Below, one piece after another: positions 1 to 7,508 of a stretch of DNA of 28,944 nucleotides. This stretch comes from JAAZZIT01 sp964480525. GTDB lineage: Bacteria; Bacillota; Clostridia; Oscillospirales; Ruminococcaceae. The first letter of the stretch is position 1. Every line of letters begins with the position of its first letter. Under the pieces are notes generated by a model, which saw nothing but the letters and a program-made list of their open reading frames with translations, had not been told where the DNA came from and ran no database searches. The position numbers and the translations under genes are program-made. The DNA is taken from positions 1 to 28,944 of the forward strand of contig CAYZOV010000019.1 in assembly GCA_964480525.1 (NCBI GenBank), in the 5' to 3' direction.

Positions 1-45
1 TTGGAAGGTCAGAAATGGAAGATTGAGAAAGCATTGGAACGATAG
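1..45 (+). CDS. C-terminal tail of an upstream gene (partial)
   Basis: The first 14 codons are open in frame 1 and end at TAG (43-45), giving a lysine- and glutamate-rich tail ending KIEKALER. A terminator-like hairpin follows within a few bases, which fits the end of a gene lying mostly outside the window. The fragment is too short to identify, and chance openness over 14 codons is quite possible. Confidence 0.3.
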   Translation: MEGQKWKIEKALER

Positions 46-50
46 GCAAG

Positions 51-82
51 AGGGGCATGTCGGTTGTCATGTCCTGTTTTTT
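51..82 (+). terminator. Rho-independent terminator-like hairpin
   Basis: The arms GGGCATG and CATGTCC, with flanking wobble pairs, surround a short loop and are followed by a run of six T. It would end transcription from the gene that stops at base 45 and insulate the amidohydrolase gene that follows. Confidence 0.5.
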
Positions 83-164
83 ATGGCAGTCGGGATGAGG
101 GAAAAGTGCTACAAATAAAAGGGAGAATTTGTAGAGAAAATGAAACAGAGAGGGGAATGGATTT

Positions 165-1112
165 ATGAATGGTTTTACAGATGCATTGGAACAAAGAAAT
201 CTGGAAGAATTAAGAAAGTATCCTAAGGCAGATTTGCACAATCATTTTGTGCTTGGCGGAAATAGACGGTTCATATATCAGGAAACTCGAAAAAAAATTG
301 AGCCATTAGCTAATCCTTTGTCATCAATGGATGAGATGAATCAATGGAGTAAAAAATATATTAGTCAAGACTTTAATAGCACTGCGATGAGAAAATTTTT
401 GATCAGAGCAACCTTTCAACAAGCCAGAGAGGATGGAGTAACTGTGCTTGAAATTGGTGAAGATGTGTGGGGCTTAAACGAATTTTTTAATAATGATATT
501 GATGAGTTGGTTAATGCTTTTACAAGTGCTCAAAAAGAAATCGCTCCCGATATAGAATTAAGGCTTCAAATTGGATTATCAAGACATTGTTCGATCAGTT
601 ATTTAGAAGATTGTTTATCATATTTTTGGGAAAATAAGAATTTTTATTCTATTGATTTGTACGGTGATGAATTAGCACAACCTATCGAAAATTTTAAAGG
701 AATTTATCGGCGTGCAAAAAAAGAAGGATTAAGGCTAAAAGCACATGTCGGAGAATGGGGGACTGCTAAAGACGTAAGAACAGCCGTAGAAGAATTAGAA
801 CTTGATGAGGTTCAACATGGGATAGTGGCAGTTAATGATGAATCAGTAATCCGTTTTTTGGCAGATAATAAAATTAGATTAAATATTACACCAACAAGTA
901 ATATTTTACTTGGAAGGGTAGCAGATATGTCTATGCATCCGATTGTAAAACTGTATCGTAGTGGTGTTGATGTTACTATAAATTCCGATGATGTATTAAT
1001 ATTTGATTCAGATGTATCCAAAGAATATCTACGGCTTTATGAGTCTCAGTGCTTAACAGCAGAAGAATTAGAAAACATAAGAAAAAATGGACTAAAACCT
1101 ATAATTATATAG
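165..1112 (+). CDS. Adenosine deaminase-like metal-dependent amidohydrolase
   Basis: This 315-residue protein belongs to the adenosine/AMP deaminase branch of the amidohydrolases, zinc enzymes that hydrolytically remove an amino group from purines. The family's metal and catalytic motifs appear in order: PKADLHNH near residue 20 (family PKAELHxH), KAHVGEWG near residue 190 (family HAGE), VQHGI near 218, TPTSN near 243 and INSDD near 272. An AGAGGGG ribosome site precedes the ATG. The C-terminus is shorter than usual: family members normally run about 15-30 residues past the helix ending KNG, so slight truncation is possible. Codon use is AT-rich, unlike the genes from 1524 on, and the gene lies next to an orphan EF-Tu tail, so it may be acquired. 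The fold is clear, but substrate specificity (adenosine or another aminopurine) cannot be assigned. Confidence 0.8.
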   Translation: MNGFTDALEQRNLEELRKYPKADLHNHFVLGGNRRFIYQETRKKIEPLANPLSSMDEMNQWSKKYISQDFNSTAMRKFLIRATFQQAREDGVTVLEIGEDVWGLNEFFNNDIDELVNAFTSAQKEIAPDIELRLQIGLSRHCSISYLEDCLSYFWENKNFYSIDLYGDELAQPIENFKGIYRRAKKEGLRLKAHVGEWGTAKDVRTAVEELELDEVQHGIVAVNDESVIRFLADNKIRLNITPTSNILLGRVADMSMHPIVKLYRSGVDVTINSDDVLIFDSDVSKEYLRLYESQCLTAEELENIRKNGLKPIII

Positions 1113-1153
1113 ACAAATTGGAATTGCAGACTTTCTTATTGATCAGATCTAAA

Positions 1154-1171
1154 CATGGTGCTAGCACCATG
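1154..1171. repeat. Perfect 18-bp palindrome
   Basis: CATGGTGCTAGCACCATG is a perfect inverted repeat 41 bases after the amidohydrolase stop. There is no T-run after it, so it is a poor terminator. A protein-binding or recombination site is possible but unproven. Confidence 0.5.
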
Positions 1172-1305
1172 TAATAAAGGTAATTAAGGAGAAAATCGGT
1201 ATTTTTGGAGTGGCTCTATTTTGGCTCTAAAATTATTTGTAATAACAAAAATAAAGAAAAAATGGAAATTGTGAATAAAAATATGCAGTAAAATCAACGA
1301 AAAAC

Positions 1306-1383
1306 ATTCCAACTTCATTTCCTAAAGCTCGTGAAGGTGGTAGAACAGTTGGTTCAGGCGTAGTTACAGCTACTAAGGACTAA
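1306..1383 (+). pseudogene. tuf: Orphan 3' end of an elongation factor Tu gene
   Basis: The frame ending at TAA 1381-1383 reads IPTSFPKAREGGRTVGSGVV and then TATKD. REGGRTVGSGVV is the nearly invariant C-terminal strand of bacterial EF-Tu, placed a few residues before the stop as in intact proteins. No other part of tuf lies upstream, because the frame leaves EF-Tu similarity before the REGG motif. A strong terminator follows, as at a real gene end. This is either the tail left when an element inserted into the 3' end of tuf or a duplicated gene-end attachment site. It cannot make EF-Tu. Confidence 0.75.
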
Positions 1384-1402
1384 TTTTAAACCTTAATATA
1401 TT

Positions 1403-1431
1403 AAAGCCATCCGTTTGGGTGGCTTTTTTAT
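1403..1431 (+). terminator. tuf: Terminator behind the tuf remnant
   Basis: The 10-bp stem AAAGCCATCC / GGGTGGCTTT with loop GTTT is followed by a T-rich tail (GGCTTTTTTATTT). It sits 20 bases after the remnant stop codon, a normal position for the terminator of an intact tuf operon. Confidence 0.85.
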
Positions 1432-1523
1432 TTAAAAAATATTAACTTATTTTTCTATTTGTATGTAATAAATTTCGTCAAAAATGTGGTAAAATTAAAG
1501 AGTAATTGAAAGGGGTGACGCTG

Positions 1524-2723
1524 TTGAAAATTGATTTGGGTGAGTTTGAAAGGGAAGATTATACCCCCGACCAAAATTCGGATTATATTCTTGATGTTAC
1601 AAAAACCTCGTCATACCAAAATCAAACCGAGGAATACTATCAAGAATACGGAAAATGGCGTTCAAAAGAAAAAAATCCTTTTGGATATTCCTATGTAAAG
1701 GACGTTCGGGAGCATACTTATGTGGACGGCAAAGGCTTTGTTTCGGACGGCCCTGACAAGGCGGAGCGAAAATCCTTGATTGCTTGCTTTAATTTTATCG
1801 GTCTGTTGTTGATTATTTCGCAAATATTCTCTTTTTTGGAAAATATTATAATTTCAAAATTAACCAATGTTTCGCTTTATTCTACAGACTTTTTTCAGGA
1901 CGCAACAAGTATCGAAAACGTTAGCTTTTCGGTGGTTGCTGTTTCGTCTGTGATAAATGTGCTGAAATTGACTGTGCCAGCGGGCTTGTTTTTTCTGATA
2001 ACAAAATTTCCGAAAAAAGTTGCGTTCCCGAAGCCGAAAAAACCTGATTATAAAATGTCAATCAGCGGTGTTTCGTTTATTCTTATGGCGACAATGCTGT
2101 GCCGAGCGGCAAATATAACGCTGAATTTATTTACGGAAAAGTTTGGGATAAATTTTTCAAATGTTGATTTTATCGACACTATGGATTTAAAGTCCATAAT
2201 TTTGTACTGCTTTTGTGAATATTTTCTTGTTGGTATCCTCACCGAAATACTGTTTCGTGGGATAATTCTGCAATTTTTCAGACAATTCGGTGATTTGTTC
2301 GCAATTATAATTTCTTGTATTGCAAACGTCGTCTTTTGCGCCGATATTTCCCAACTGGGAGCGGTTGCTCTGACGTCGGTTGTGCTTGCACTTTTCACCA
2401 TACGAACAGGCTCGATTTTAACGCCGATTTTTATGCGACTTGCTTCACGAATTGTGGAAATGATTGCGACTATCGGAGCTTCGACCGTCAGCGGCGACGT
2501 GAAAATTTTGGTCGAAAGTGCGCTGGCATTGGCGATAATCAGCTTCGCTTTGGTTGCGTACAGCCGTATTATTTCGTCACAAATGATAAATTTCAACGTG
2601 TCTGATTCCTATACCCACCTTTCTATGAAAGAAAAATTCGTGTTGATGATTTCGTCCGGTCCCGTGGTTGTCTGGCTTGTCGTGGCTTTGGTTTCCATAA
2701 TTTTTAGTGTAAGGTTTGTTTAA
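1524..2723 (+). CDS. CPBP-family (CAAX protease-like) membrane protein, probably catalytically dead
   Basis: The protein has about 399 residues: an acidic, glutamine-rich soluble N-terminus of about 85 residues, then about eight hydrophobic segments. The segment TEILFRG (residues about 240-246) followed by RTGSILTPI (about 294-302) is the layout of the CPBP/Abi intramembrane metalloprotease fold. The catalytic positions are mostly gone. Motif 1 keeps one Glu and the Arg but not the paired EE, motif 2 (FxxxH) reads FCADI, and the third His/Asn positions fall in MRLASR. It is therefore more likely a structural or binding member than a protease. I place the start at TTG 1524, because AAAGGGGTGA (1509-1518) lies six bases upstream; the in-frame TTG at 1506 precedes that ribosome site. 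It abuts tadA with no gap, so the two are probably co-transcribed. Confidence 0.75.
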   Translation: MKIDLGEFEREDYTPDQNSDYILDVTKTSSYQNQTEEYYQEYGKWRSKEKNPFGYSYVKDVREHTYVDGKGFVSDGPDKAERKSLIACFNFIGLLLIISQIFSFLENIIISKLTNVSLYSTDFFQDATSIENVSFSVVAVSSVINVLKLTVPAGLFFLITKFPKKVAFPKPKKPDYKMSISGVSFILMATMLCRAANITLNLFTEKFGINFSNVDFIDTMDLKSIILYCFCEYFLVGILTEILFRGIILQFFRQFGDLFAIIISCIANVVFCADISQLGAVALTSVVLALFTIRTGSILTPIFMRLASRIVEMIATIGASTVSGDVKILVESALALAIISFALVAYSRIISSQMINFNVSDSYTHLSMKEKFVLMISSGPVVVWLVVALVSIIFSVRFV

Positions 2724-3221
2724 ATGTCAAATGATTTAATTTATATGAAAAGAGCTTTGGAACTGGCTGAAATCGCCTTTGAAATGGGCGAAGTTCCCGT
2801 TGGAGCGGTGGTTGTAAAGCGTTCGACAGGGGAAATTGTGGGTGAAGGTTTTAACAGACGTGAAACCGCAAAATCTCCTCTTGCTCATGCCGAAATTGAA
2901 GCGATTTCCACGGCTTCAAAAAAACTGGGCGGTTGGCGACTTGTTGACTGCGATTTGTATGTTACGCTGGAACCATGCCCAATGTGTAGCGGTGCAATTA
3001 TAAATTCCCGTGTGGAGCGTGTCTTTTTCGGCGCTTTTGATAAAAAAGCGGGCTGTTGCGGTTCGGTTGTTGACCTTTTTTCAATGCCATTTAACCACTT
3101 TCCCGAAATACACGGGGGAATTATGCAAGACGAATGTAGCAAAATTTTGTCTGATTTTTTTGCAAAACTCAGACTTTCTCCAAAGAAAAAGTGGGTTAAA
3201 CCCAACCAAAATGATAATTAG
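2724..3221 (+). CDS. tadA: tRNA-specific adenosine deaminase TadA
   Basis: TadA converts adenosine 34 of the tRNA-Arg(ACG) anticodon to inosine. The protein has 165 residues, within the family range of about 150-170. The cytidine/deoxycytidylate deaminase zinc signature is complete: HAE near residue 55, with the catalytic Glu, and PCPMC near residue 85, with the two zinc cysteines. The tail RVERVFFGAFDKKAG is typical of TadA rather than of free-nucleoside deaminases. The ATG directly follows the stop of the membrane-protein gene. tadA upstream of the SRP RNA and dnaX is a common order in Firmicutes, here interrupted by an inverted glycosidase gene. The identification is firm. Confidence 0.95.
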   Translation: MSNDLIYMKRALELAEIAFEMGEVPVGAVVVKRSTGEIVGEGFNRRETAKSPLAHAEIEAISTASKKLGGWRLVDCDLYVTLEPCPMCSGAIINSRVERVFFGAFDKKAGCCGSVVDLFSMPFNHFPEIHGGIMQDECSKILSDFFAKLRLSPKKKWVKPNQNDN

Positions 3222-3243
3222 TTGTGGGTTAATATGCACAAAA

Positions 3244-3279
3244 AAGCACTTCTGTTTTTAGCAGAAGTGCTTTATTTTA
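3244..3279. terminator. Bidirectional terminator between tadA and the GH113 gene
   Basis: The 11-bp perfect stem AAGCACTTCTG / CAGAAGTGCTT has a T-rich loop, with TTATTTTAT on the plus side and an A-rich tract (T-rich on the minus strand) on the other. It serves both convergent genes. The minus-strand gene's stop codon lies just outside the stem, at 3277-3279. Confidence 0.9.
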
Positions 3280-4242
3280 TTTGTTTGTGTACCATTCTTT
3301 CATTACTTTTTCCGCTTTTTTCATGTAAACGCAAAAATCTCTGTCAATCTTCGCTATGTCGTCCGACGGCAATTTTGCACGCCAATCCCACCAGAAAAAG
3401 CCCGAAAACCACGGCTCGTTCCAAAAACTTTCCATAGCTGTTTCGTAAAACAACGCCTGTTCGTCCTCGTCAATAGGGCGCTCTGGTCTGTTGTGAAAAT
3501 CCCACGGGTACTCCGTGCAACCCTGCTCGCAACGAACGCCGATTTCGGCAAACATAATCGGTCTGCCGTAATGCCTGTGTGCCTTTTCAAGCACCTGTTT
3601 TTTCTCCGCCCAAACTTTCATCATCTGCTCTTTTGAGTGGTCGTCCGGGGTGGAAACAACGTAATATGCGGAAATTCCTATCACGTCAACCGCCGACAAC
3701 CAGTCGTATTTCATCTCGTCGCCGTGGTTTATGTTGTGCATAACTGTTCCGTGGTAAATTTCTCGCACCTTTGAAATAAGTTTTCGACAACGTGCCGACT
3801 GCATATCCATTCCGTCCATTTCACAGCCGGTGCATAGCATTTCACAGCCTGTTTCTTCGGCGATTTGGGCGTAATAAGTCATGAAATTTGTGTAACTTTT
3901 GAACCATTCGTCCCAATAATAATCCGCTTCGGCAGGGAAGTTAATTTTCGCTCTCCAAGATTTGTCAATACAGTTTACCATTGGTTTTAGACACACTTTC
4001 ATTCCCAAGTCGTGCGCCATTTTTACCGCAAATTTTAAATCGTCGTCTGACTGCGTAATGTTATAAAGTGGGAAAATTCTCGTTGACGCAAAGGTTTCCT
4101 GCCATGCGTTTACAGGAATACATATCCAATTAAGACCATTTGAGTGCAATCTTTCCATAGAATATTTTGCCTGCGGAGTTTGAAAATCACCTTTTTTAGC
4201 AAAAAATCCCCAAGTATATCCTTTACAGAATAGTTCGTTCAT
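3277..4242 (-). CDS. Glycoside hydrolase family 113-type (beta-mannanase-like) protein
   Basis: This 321-residue (beta/alpha)8-barrel protein has no signal peptide, so it is probably cytoplasmic. It opens with GYTWGFF, typical of GH113, a clan GH-A family of endo-beta-1,4-mannanases. The likely acid/base Glu is E141 in CTGCEMDG and the likely nucleophile is E233 in MFAEIGVR. These sit close to the positions I recall for the characterised family member AaManA (about 151 and 231). FFWWDW near residue 284 would line the sugar site. AAGGAG stands eight bases before the ATG. A cytoplasmic form would act on imported manno-oligosaccharides rather than polymer. It sits reversed between tadA and the SRP RNA, so it is probably a monocistronic insertion into a housekeeping group. 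The exact substrate is inferred from family only. Confidence 0.8.
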   Translation of the reverse strand: MNELFCKGYTWGFFAKKGDFQTPQAKYSMERLHSNGLNWICIPVNAWQETFASTRIFPLYNITQSDDDLKFAVKMAHDLGMKVCLKPMVNCIDKSWRAKINFPAEADYYWDEWFKSYTNFMTYYAQIAEETGCEMLCTGCEMDGMDMQSARCRKLISKVREIYHGTVMHNINHGDEMKYDWLSAVDVIGISAYYVVSTPDDHSKEQMMKVWAEKKQVLEKAHRHYGRPIMFAEIGVRCEQGCTEYPWDFHNRPERPIDEDEQALFYETAMESFWNEPWFSGFFWWDWRAKLPSDDIAKIDRDFCVYMKKAEKVMKEWYTNK

Positions 4243-4261
4243 AAAATTAGCTCCTTAAATT

Positions 4262-4275
4262 TTACAATATTGTAA
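4262..4275. promoter_or_regulatory. Palindrome upstream of the GH113 gene, possible operator
   Basis: TTACAATATTGTAA is a perfect 14-bp palindrome 19 bases upstream of the GH113 start codon, in its 5' untranslated or promoter region. The position suits a repressor operator controlling sugar use. No regulator gene is adjacent, so this is inference. Confidence 0.4.
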
Positions 4276-4454
4276 TAAAAATCCACATCTATGTTTTTGC
4301 CTGAAAAACTGTCTTGTTTTGACAATTTAATATCAAGCAAAAGCTTTACGACTATTGTAACATAAATTTTCTGCCGTGCTGTTAAAAAAATGTGTATTTT
4401 AGATTTTATTTTTTCTAAGATAACGTTTAAGTTGAAAAAACTTTATAAAACCCC

Positions 4455-4483
4455 TTGAAATTTGAAATGAAATATGTTATAAT
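4455..4483 (+). promoter_or_regulatory. Sigma-A promoter of the SRP RNA gene
   Basis: TTGAAA (4455-4460), a 17-bp spacer and a consensus TATAAT (4478-4483) predict a transcript start near 4490, about 20 bases before the first paired base of the SRP RNA. A near-consensus promoter fits a highly expressed stable RNA. It may also drive dnaX. Confidence 0.85.
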
Positions 4484-4510
4484 AATCGTAATGAAATTTA
4501 CAGGATTGTC

Positions 4511-4640
4511 AATCCGAGATATAGGTGTGTAGGTCCTGTGCAATGAAACGCTGTGAACCATGTCAGGCGGGGAACCGAGCAGCATTAAGCGGTTAGTTTT
4601 GTGTGACACAGTTTCGCCTGCACATCTGTATGTCGGATTG
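4511..4640 (+). ncRNA. ffs: Signal recognition particle RNA (small bacterial type)
   Basis: This is the RNA scaffold that binds Ffh and targets nascent membrane proteins. The conserved domain IV hairpin is visible at 4561-4582, with GTCAGGCGG, a GGAA-type tetraloop and CCGAGCAGC. The ends pair, AATCCGA (4511-4517) with TCGGATT (4633-4639), and further helix segments (ATAGGTGTGTAGG with CCTGCACATCTGTAT) close the rod. The length of about 130 nt and the absence of an extra Alu-like domain make it the small form. A T-rich run follows. Its place just upstream of dnaX is classic for Firmicutes. The mature 5' end is uncertain by about 20 bases. Confidence 0.92.
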
Positions 4641-4672
4641 AATTTTTATGAATCAAAAAAGGGGTGGCAGAA

Positions 4673-6292
4673 TTGTATCAGGCTTTGTATCGGAAATGGC
4701 GTCCGCTGAATTTCGACGACGTTGTGGGTCAAGCCCATATTAAAACTACGTTGCAAAATCAGATAGCAACGGGCAAAACTGCCCACGCATACCTTTTTAC
4801 AGGTTCAAGAGGAACGGGAAAAACCACGTTTGCGCGAATTTTTGCAAAGACAATAAACTGCCTTAACAGCAAAGACGGTACCCCTTGTCTTGAATGTGAG
4901 ATTTGCAAAAGTGCCGACGAGGGAACTCTCAGCGATATTTTGGAGATTGACGCTGCGTCAAATACAGGCGTTGACGACATTAGGGAACTTAAAGAATCAA
5001 CCGCTTTTATGCCCGAACTTTGTCGGTATAAGGTTTATATAATCGACGAAGTGCATATGCTTTCAACAAACGCATTTAACGCACTTTTGAAAATTTTGGA
5101 AGAACCGCCTGCCCACGTCAAATTTATTTTGGCGACAACCGAGGTGCATAAAGTTCCTGCGACTATTGTTTCACGTTGCCAAAGGTTTGATTTCAGACGT
5201 TTTACAATCGGCGACATAGTTTCAAGGCTTATGTACATTGCCGACGCTGAAAAAATCAACCTTGACGAAAGTGCGGCTTCGCTTATTGCACGACTTTCCG
5301 ACGGCGGTATGCGTGACGCTTTGTCGCTGCTTGACCAGTGCCTTTCTTATTCAAACGACGTTAACGTGGAAACTGTTTCAAATGCTGCGGGAATCGCCGG
5401 CAGAGATTATGTTTTCGACCTTATCGATTGCATTAAAAACAACGATTCCACAAAGGCAATTTCAATTATAGACAAGCTGTACGAAATGTCAAAAGACGTT
5501 CAAAGGCTTTGCGAAGAAATTTTGTCACAACTTAGAAACCTTATGATTTTAAAAACCGTTTCGGGCAAAGATGAACTTTTGACCTGCCTGCCGGAGGAAG
5601 TTTCAAGACTGAAAGAAATTGCAAACGGTATGGAACTTTCTACGATTTTGAACAAGCTGTCCATAATTCAGGACTGTAACGAACGGCTTCCGAAAGTTAA
5701 TTCAAAACGTGTGGAAATTGAAATGTGTTTTGTTAAACTTTGCAGCGACGTTAGAAAATTTGAAACACCGCAAAAATCCTCTGCTTTGGATAATGACGTC
5801 GTTAAGCGGATTGAGGACAGAATTTTGAGAATCGAAAAGGCTCTTTCAAACGGTGCGACCGTTTCTGATTTTCAGAAAAACACCCCTGCCGAGCCACTTT
5901 TTCCGCAAAATCAATCACCTGTGCCAATGCCTGTCGTTGACGCTTCAAAAGTCACCACCGACACCCTTGTGCCTATCCGTGATTGGAACGAAATTGTGGA
6001 CAGGGTTAGTGTGATTTCACGTCAGATTGGCGGATTTCTGGCTAAATCCGAAGGATTTGAATACAAAAACGCTTGTTTTATTATTGTTGACAACGATTTT
6101 TTCTTAGAAATGTTTAAAAAATCCGACGCCGCAAAAATTATACAGGACGTTTTGAAAGAATATTTGGGAAAAACCTATAATATCGGCGTAAAGTCGGCTA
6201 AGAACGTTTCGCCCGAAGATACGGACAACCCCGTAAACAAGCTGAAACGCAAGGCGAAAGCCGCTGATATAGAGGTTAATATAAAAAATTAG
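4673..6292 (+). CDS. dnaX: DNA polymerase III subunit gamma/tau
   Basis: DnaX is the clamp-loader ATPase that opens the beta clamp at the replication fork. The protein has about 539 residues. Domains in order: the YQALYRKWRP start, Walker A GSRGTGKTT near residue 44, a zinc module with four cysteines (one before and three within CLECEIC), Walker B IIDEVHML, sensor SRCQRFDFRR near 165, then the collar domain and a tau-like C-terminal extension. I prefer TTG 4673 because AAGGGGTG (4659-4666) lies six bases before it and the product then begins MYQALYRK as in relatives. GTG 4664 overlaps that ribosome site and would add three residues. I saw no A-rich slippery heptamer like the one producing gamma in E. 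coli. It leads dnaX-ybaB-recR. Confidence 0.95.
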   Translation: MYQALYRKWRPLNFDDVVGQAHIKTTLQNQIATGKTAHAYLFTGSRGTGKTTFARIFAKTINCLNSKDGTPCLECEICKSADEGTLSDILEIDAASNTGVDDIRELKESTAFMPELCRYKVYIIDEVHMLSTNAFNALLKILEEPPAHVKFILATTEVHKVPATIVSRCQRFDFRRFTIGDIVSRLMYIADAEKINLDESAASLIARLSDGGMRDALSLLDQCLSYSNDVNVETVSNAAGIAGRDYVFDLIDCIKNNDSTKAISIIDKLYEMSKDVQRLCEEILSQLRNLMILKTVSGKDELLTCLPEEVSRLKEIANGMELSTILNKLSIIQDCNERLPKVNSKRVEIEMCFVKLCSDVRKFETPQKSSALDNDVVKRIEDRILRIEKALSNGATVSDFQKNTPAEPLFPQNQSPVPMPVVDASKVTTDTLVPIRDWNEIVDRVSVISRQIGGFLAKSEGFEYKNACFIIVDNDFFLEMFKKSDAAKIIQDVLKEYLGKTYNIGVKSAKNVSPEDTDNPVNKLKRKAKAADIEVNIKN

Positions 6293-6312
6293 GTTATTAA
6301 GGAGATTTTACT

Positions 6313-6660
6313 ATGAAAGCAAGATTACCGGCTGGAATGGGCAAAGGCCCATCAAACATGAATCAGATGATTAAACAGGCTCAGAAAATGCAGGAAGATA
6401 TTACTGCACTTCAGGCTGATTTGGAAGAAAGAGAATTTACGGCTTCTGTTGGGGGCGGTGCTGTTGAAATTAAAATCAACGGCAAAAGAAACGTTCTTGA
6501 CCTTAAAATCAAACCGGAAGTTGTTGACCCGGAGGACGTTGAAATGCTTCAGGACTTGATTATGAGTGCGTTTAACGAAGCAGTTAAGAATCTTGACGAA
6601 ACAAGTGAAGCCGAAATGTCAAAACTCACAGGTGGCGTTTCGTTCCCTGGATTGTTCTAA
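6313..6660 (+). CDS. YbaB/EbfC family nucleoid-associated protein
   Basis: This small (115 residues) dimeric DNA-binding protein is encoded almost always between dnaX and recR in bacteria. The N-terminal helix has the family pattern MNQMIKQAQKMQ, followed by the beta-rich ASVGGGAVEIKINGK core and a C-terminal helix with a glycine-rich tail. AAGGAG lies a few bases before the ATG and only 20 bases separate it from dnaX, so the genes are co-transcribed. Related proteins bind DNA as tweezers and influence recombination and chromosome structure. The specific role here is not known. Confidence 0.93.
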   Translation: MKARLPAGMGKGPSNMNQMIKQAQKMQEDITALQADLEEREFTASVGGGAVEIKINGKRNVLDLKIKPEVVDPEDVEMLQDLIMSAFNEAVKNLDETSEAEMSKLTGGVSFPGLF

Positions 6661-6661
6661 T

Positions 6662-7264
6662 ATGGCTGAAACTAATGCTTTACCCCTTGTGGAGCTTGCT
6701 GAACATTTTGCAAAACTCCCCGGAATCGGTATGAAAACCGCTCAAAGACTTGCATATTTTGTTATGTCAATGTCCGAAAGCGACGCAAAGGCTTTTGCCG
6801 ACGCAATTGTCAAGGCACACACGACTGTGCATTGCTGTAAAATTTGTCAGAATTTAACCGACAAGGAACTTTGTCCGATTTGCGACGACGACCGACGTGA
6901 CCGCAGTATAATCTGCGTTGTAGAAAGTCCGAAAGATATTTCCGCATTTGAACGAACACGGGAATACAAGGGCGTTTACCACGTTTTGCACGGTCTTTTG
7001 TCGCCGATTGATAACGTTACTCCCGACAAGCTTAGAATTAAAGAACTTTTGGCTAGGGTAGGGGACGGTCAGGTTTCCGAAGTGATTATGGCGACGAACC
7101 CTACTGTTGAGGGCGAAGCGACGGCTATGTACATATCAAAACTTTTAAAACCGTTGGGAATCAAGGTTACACGTCTTGCGTTCGGGCTTCCGATTGGCGG
7201 AATTTTGGAATATGCAGACGAAGTAACCCTTTACAAGGCTTTAGAAAATCGAAACGAAATTTAA
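6662..7264 (+). CDS. recR: Recombination mediator RecR
   Basis: RecR works with RecO and RecF to load RecA at single-strand gaps. The protein has 200 residues, the normal length. It has an N-terminal helix-hairpin-helix (LPGIGMKTAQRLAYF), a C4 zinc finger (CCKIC ... CPIC, about residues 54-72) and a Toprim domain with VVESPKD and the TNPTVEGEATA segment near 142. The ATG lies one base after the ybaB stop, so translation is coupled. An in-frame extension upstream would overlap ybaB and lacks RecR similarity, so I reject it. A terminator follows directly. Confidence 0.95.
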   Translation: MAETNALPLVELAEHFAKLPGIGMKTAQRLAYFVMSMSESDAKAFADAIVKAHTTVHCCKICQNLTDKELCPICDDDRRDRSIICVVESPKDISAFERTREYKGVYHVLHGLLSPIDNVTPDKLRIKELLARVGDGQVSEVIMATNPTVEGEATAMYISKLLKPLGIKVTRLAFGLPIGGILEYADEVTLYKALENRNEI

Positions 7265-7272
7265 AACTTTTG

Positions 7273-7303
7273 CAACCCTGCTTTTGGCGGGGTTGTTTTT
7301 TGT
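7273..7303 (+). terminator. Terminator of the dnaX-ybaB-recR operon
   Basis: A 9-bp stem (CAACCCTGC with GCGGGGTTG, one wobble) is followed by six T. It stands eight bases after the recR stop and just outside the left end of the mobile element. Confidence 0.9.
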
Positions 7304-7311
7304 GCAAAAAA

Positions 7312-7349
7312 ACCGCCCCGATAAAGTGCGGTAGCCATAGAGAAGTTTT
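7312..7349. other. attL: Left attachment site (attL) with recombinase arm
   Basis: The shared core occupies 7312-7324 and is preceded by a chromosomal A-run. Inside the element, GCGGT (7328-7332) and AGAAGTTTT (7341-7349) are the right halves of inverted repeats whose left halves lie in the core (ACCGC) and at the right end (AAAACTTCT, 19498-19506). CGATAAAG (7319-7326) likewise pairs with CTTTATCG at 19505-19512. Confidence 0.75.
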
Positions 7350-7397
7350 CAACCCAAATGGTTTAAGACACTCGGTGGCTGATGTAAAAACAAACAG

Positions 7398-7430
7398 AGC
7401 AGTATCGCTTAATTGCGGTACTGCTTTCGT
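7398..7430 (+). terminator. Hairpin terminator inside the left end of the element
   Basis: A perfect 11-bp stem (AGCAGTATCGC / GCGGTACTGCT, one wobble) with a TTAATT loop is followed by TTCGTTTT. It insulates the two-component promoter from chromosomal transcription on the left. In the circular form it would back up the recombinase terminator. Confidence 0.75.
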
Positions 7431-7447
7431 TTTGCCTCAATGCTGTA

Positions 7448-7476
7448 TTGAATTATACCCCGAATTATGTTATACT
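7448..7476 (+). promoter_or_regulatory. Promoter of the two-component genes
   Basis: TTGAAT (7448-7453), a 17-bp spacer and TATACT (7471-7476) lie about 33 bases before the response regulator start. No LytTR-type repeats are visible here, so expression of the regulator pair may be constitutive. Confidence 0.75.
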
Positions 7477-7508
7477 ATTTTTATCAGTACGAAATTGAGG
7501 TGAACTTT

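Noticed and set aside
4673..6292. A programmed frameshift in dnaX giving a gamma form
   Set aside because: I found no A-AAA-AAG-type heptamer with a following stem in the C-terminal third.
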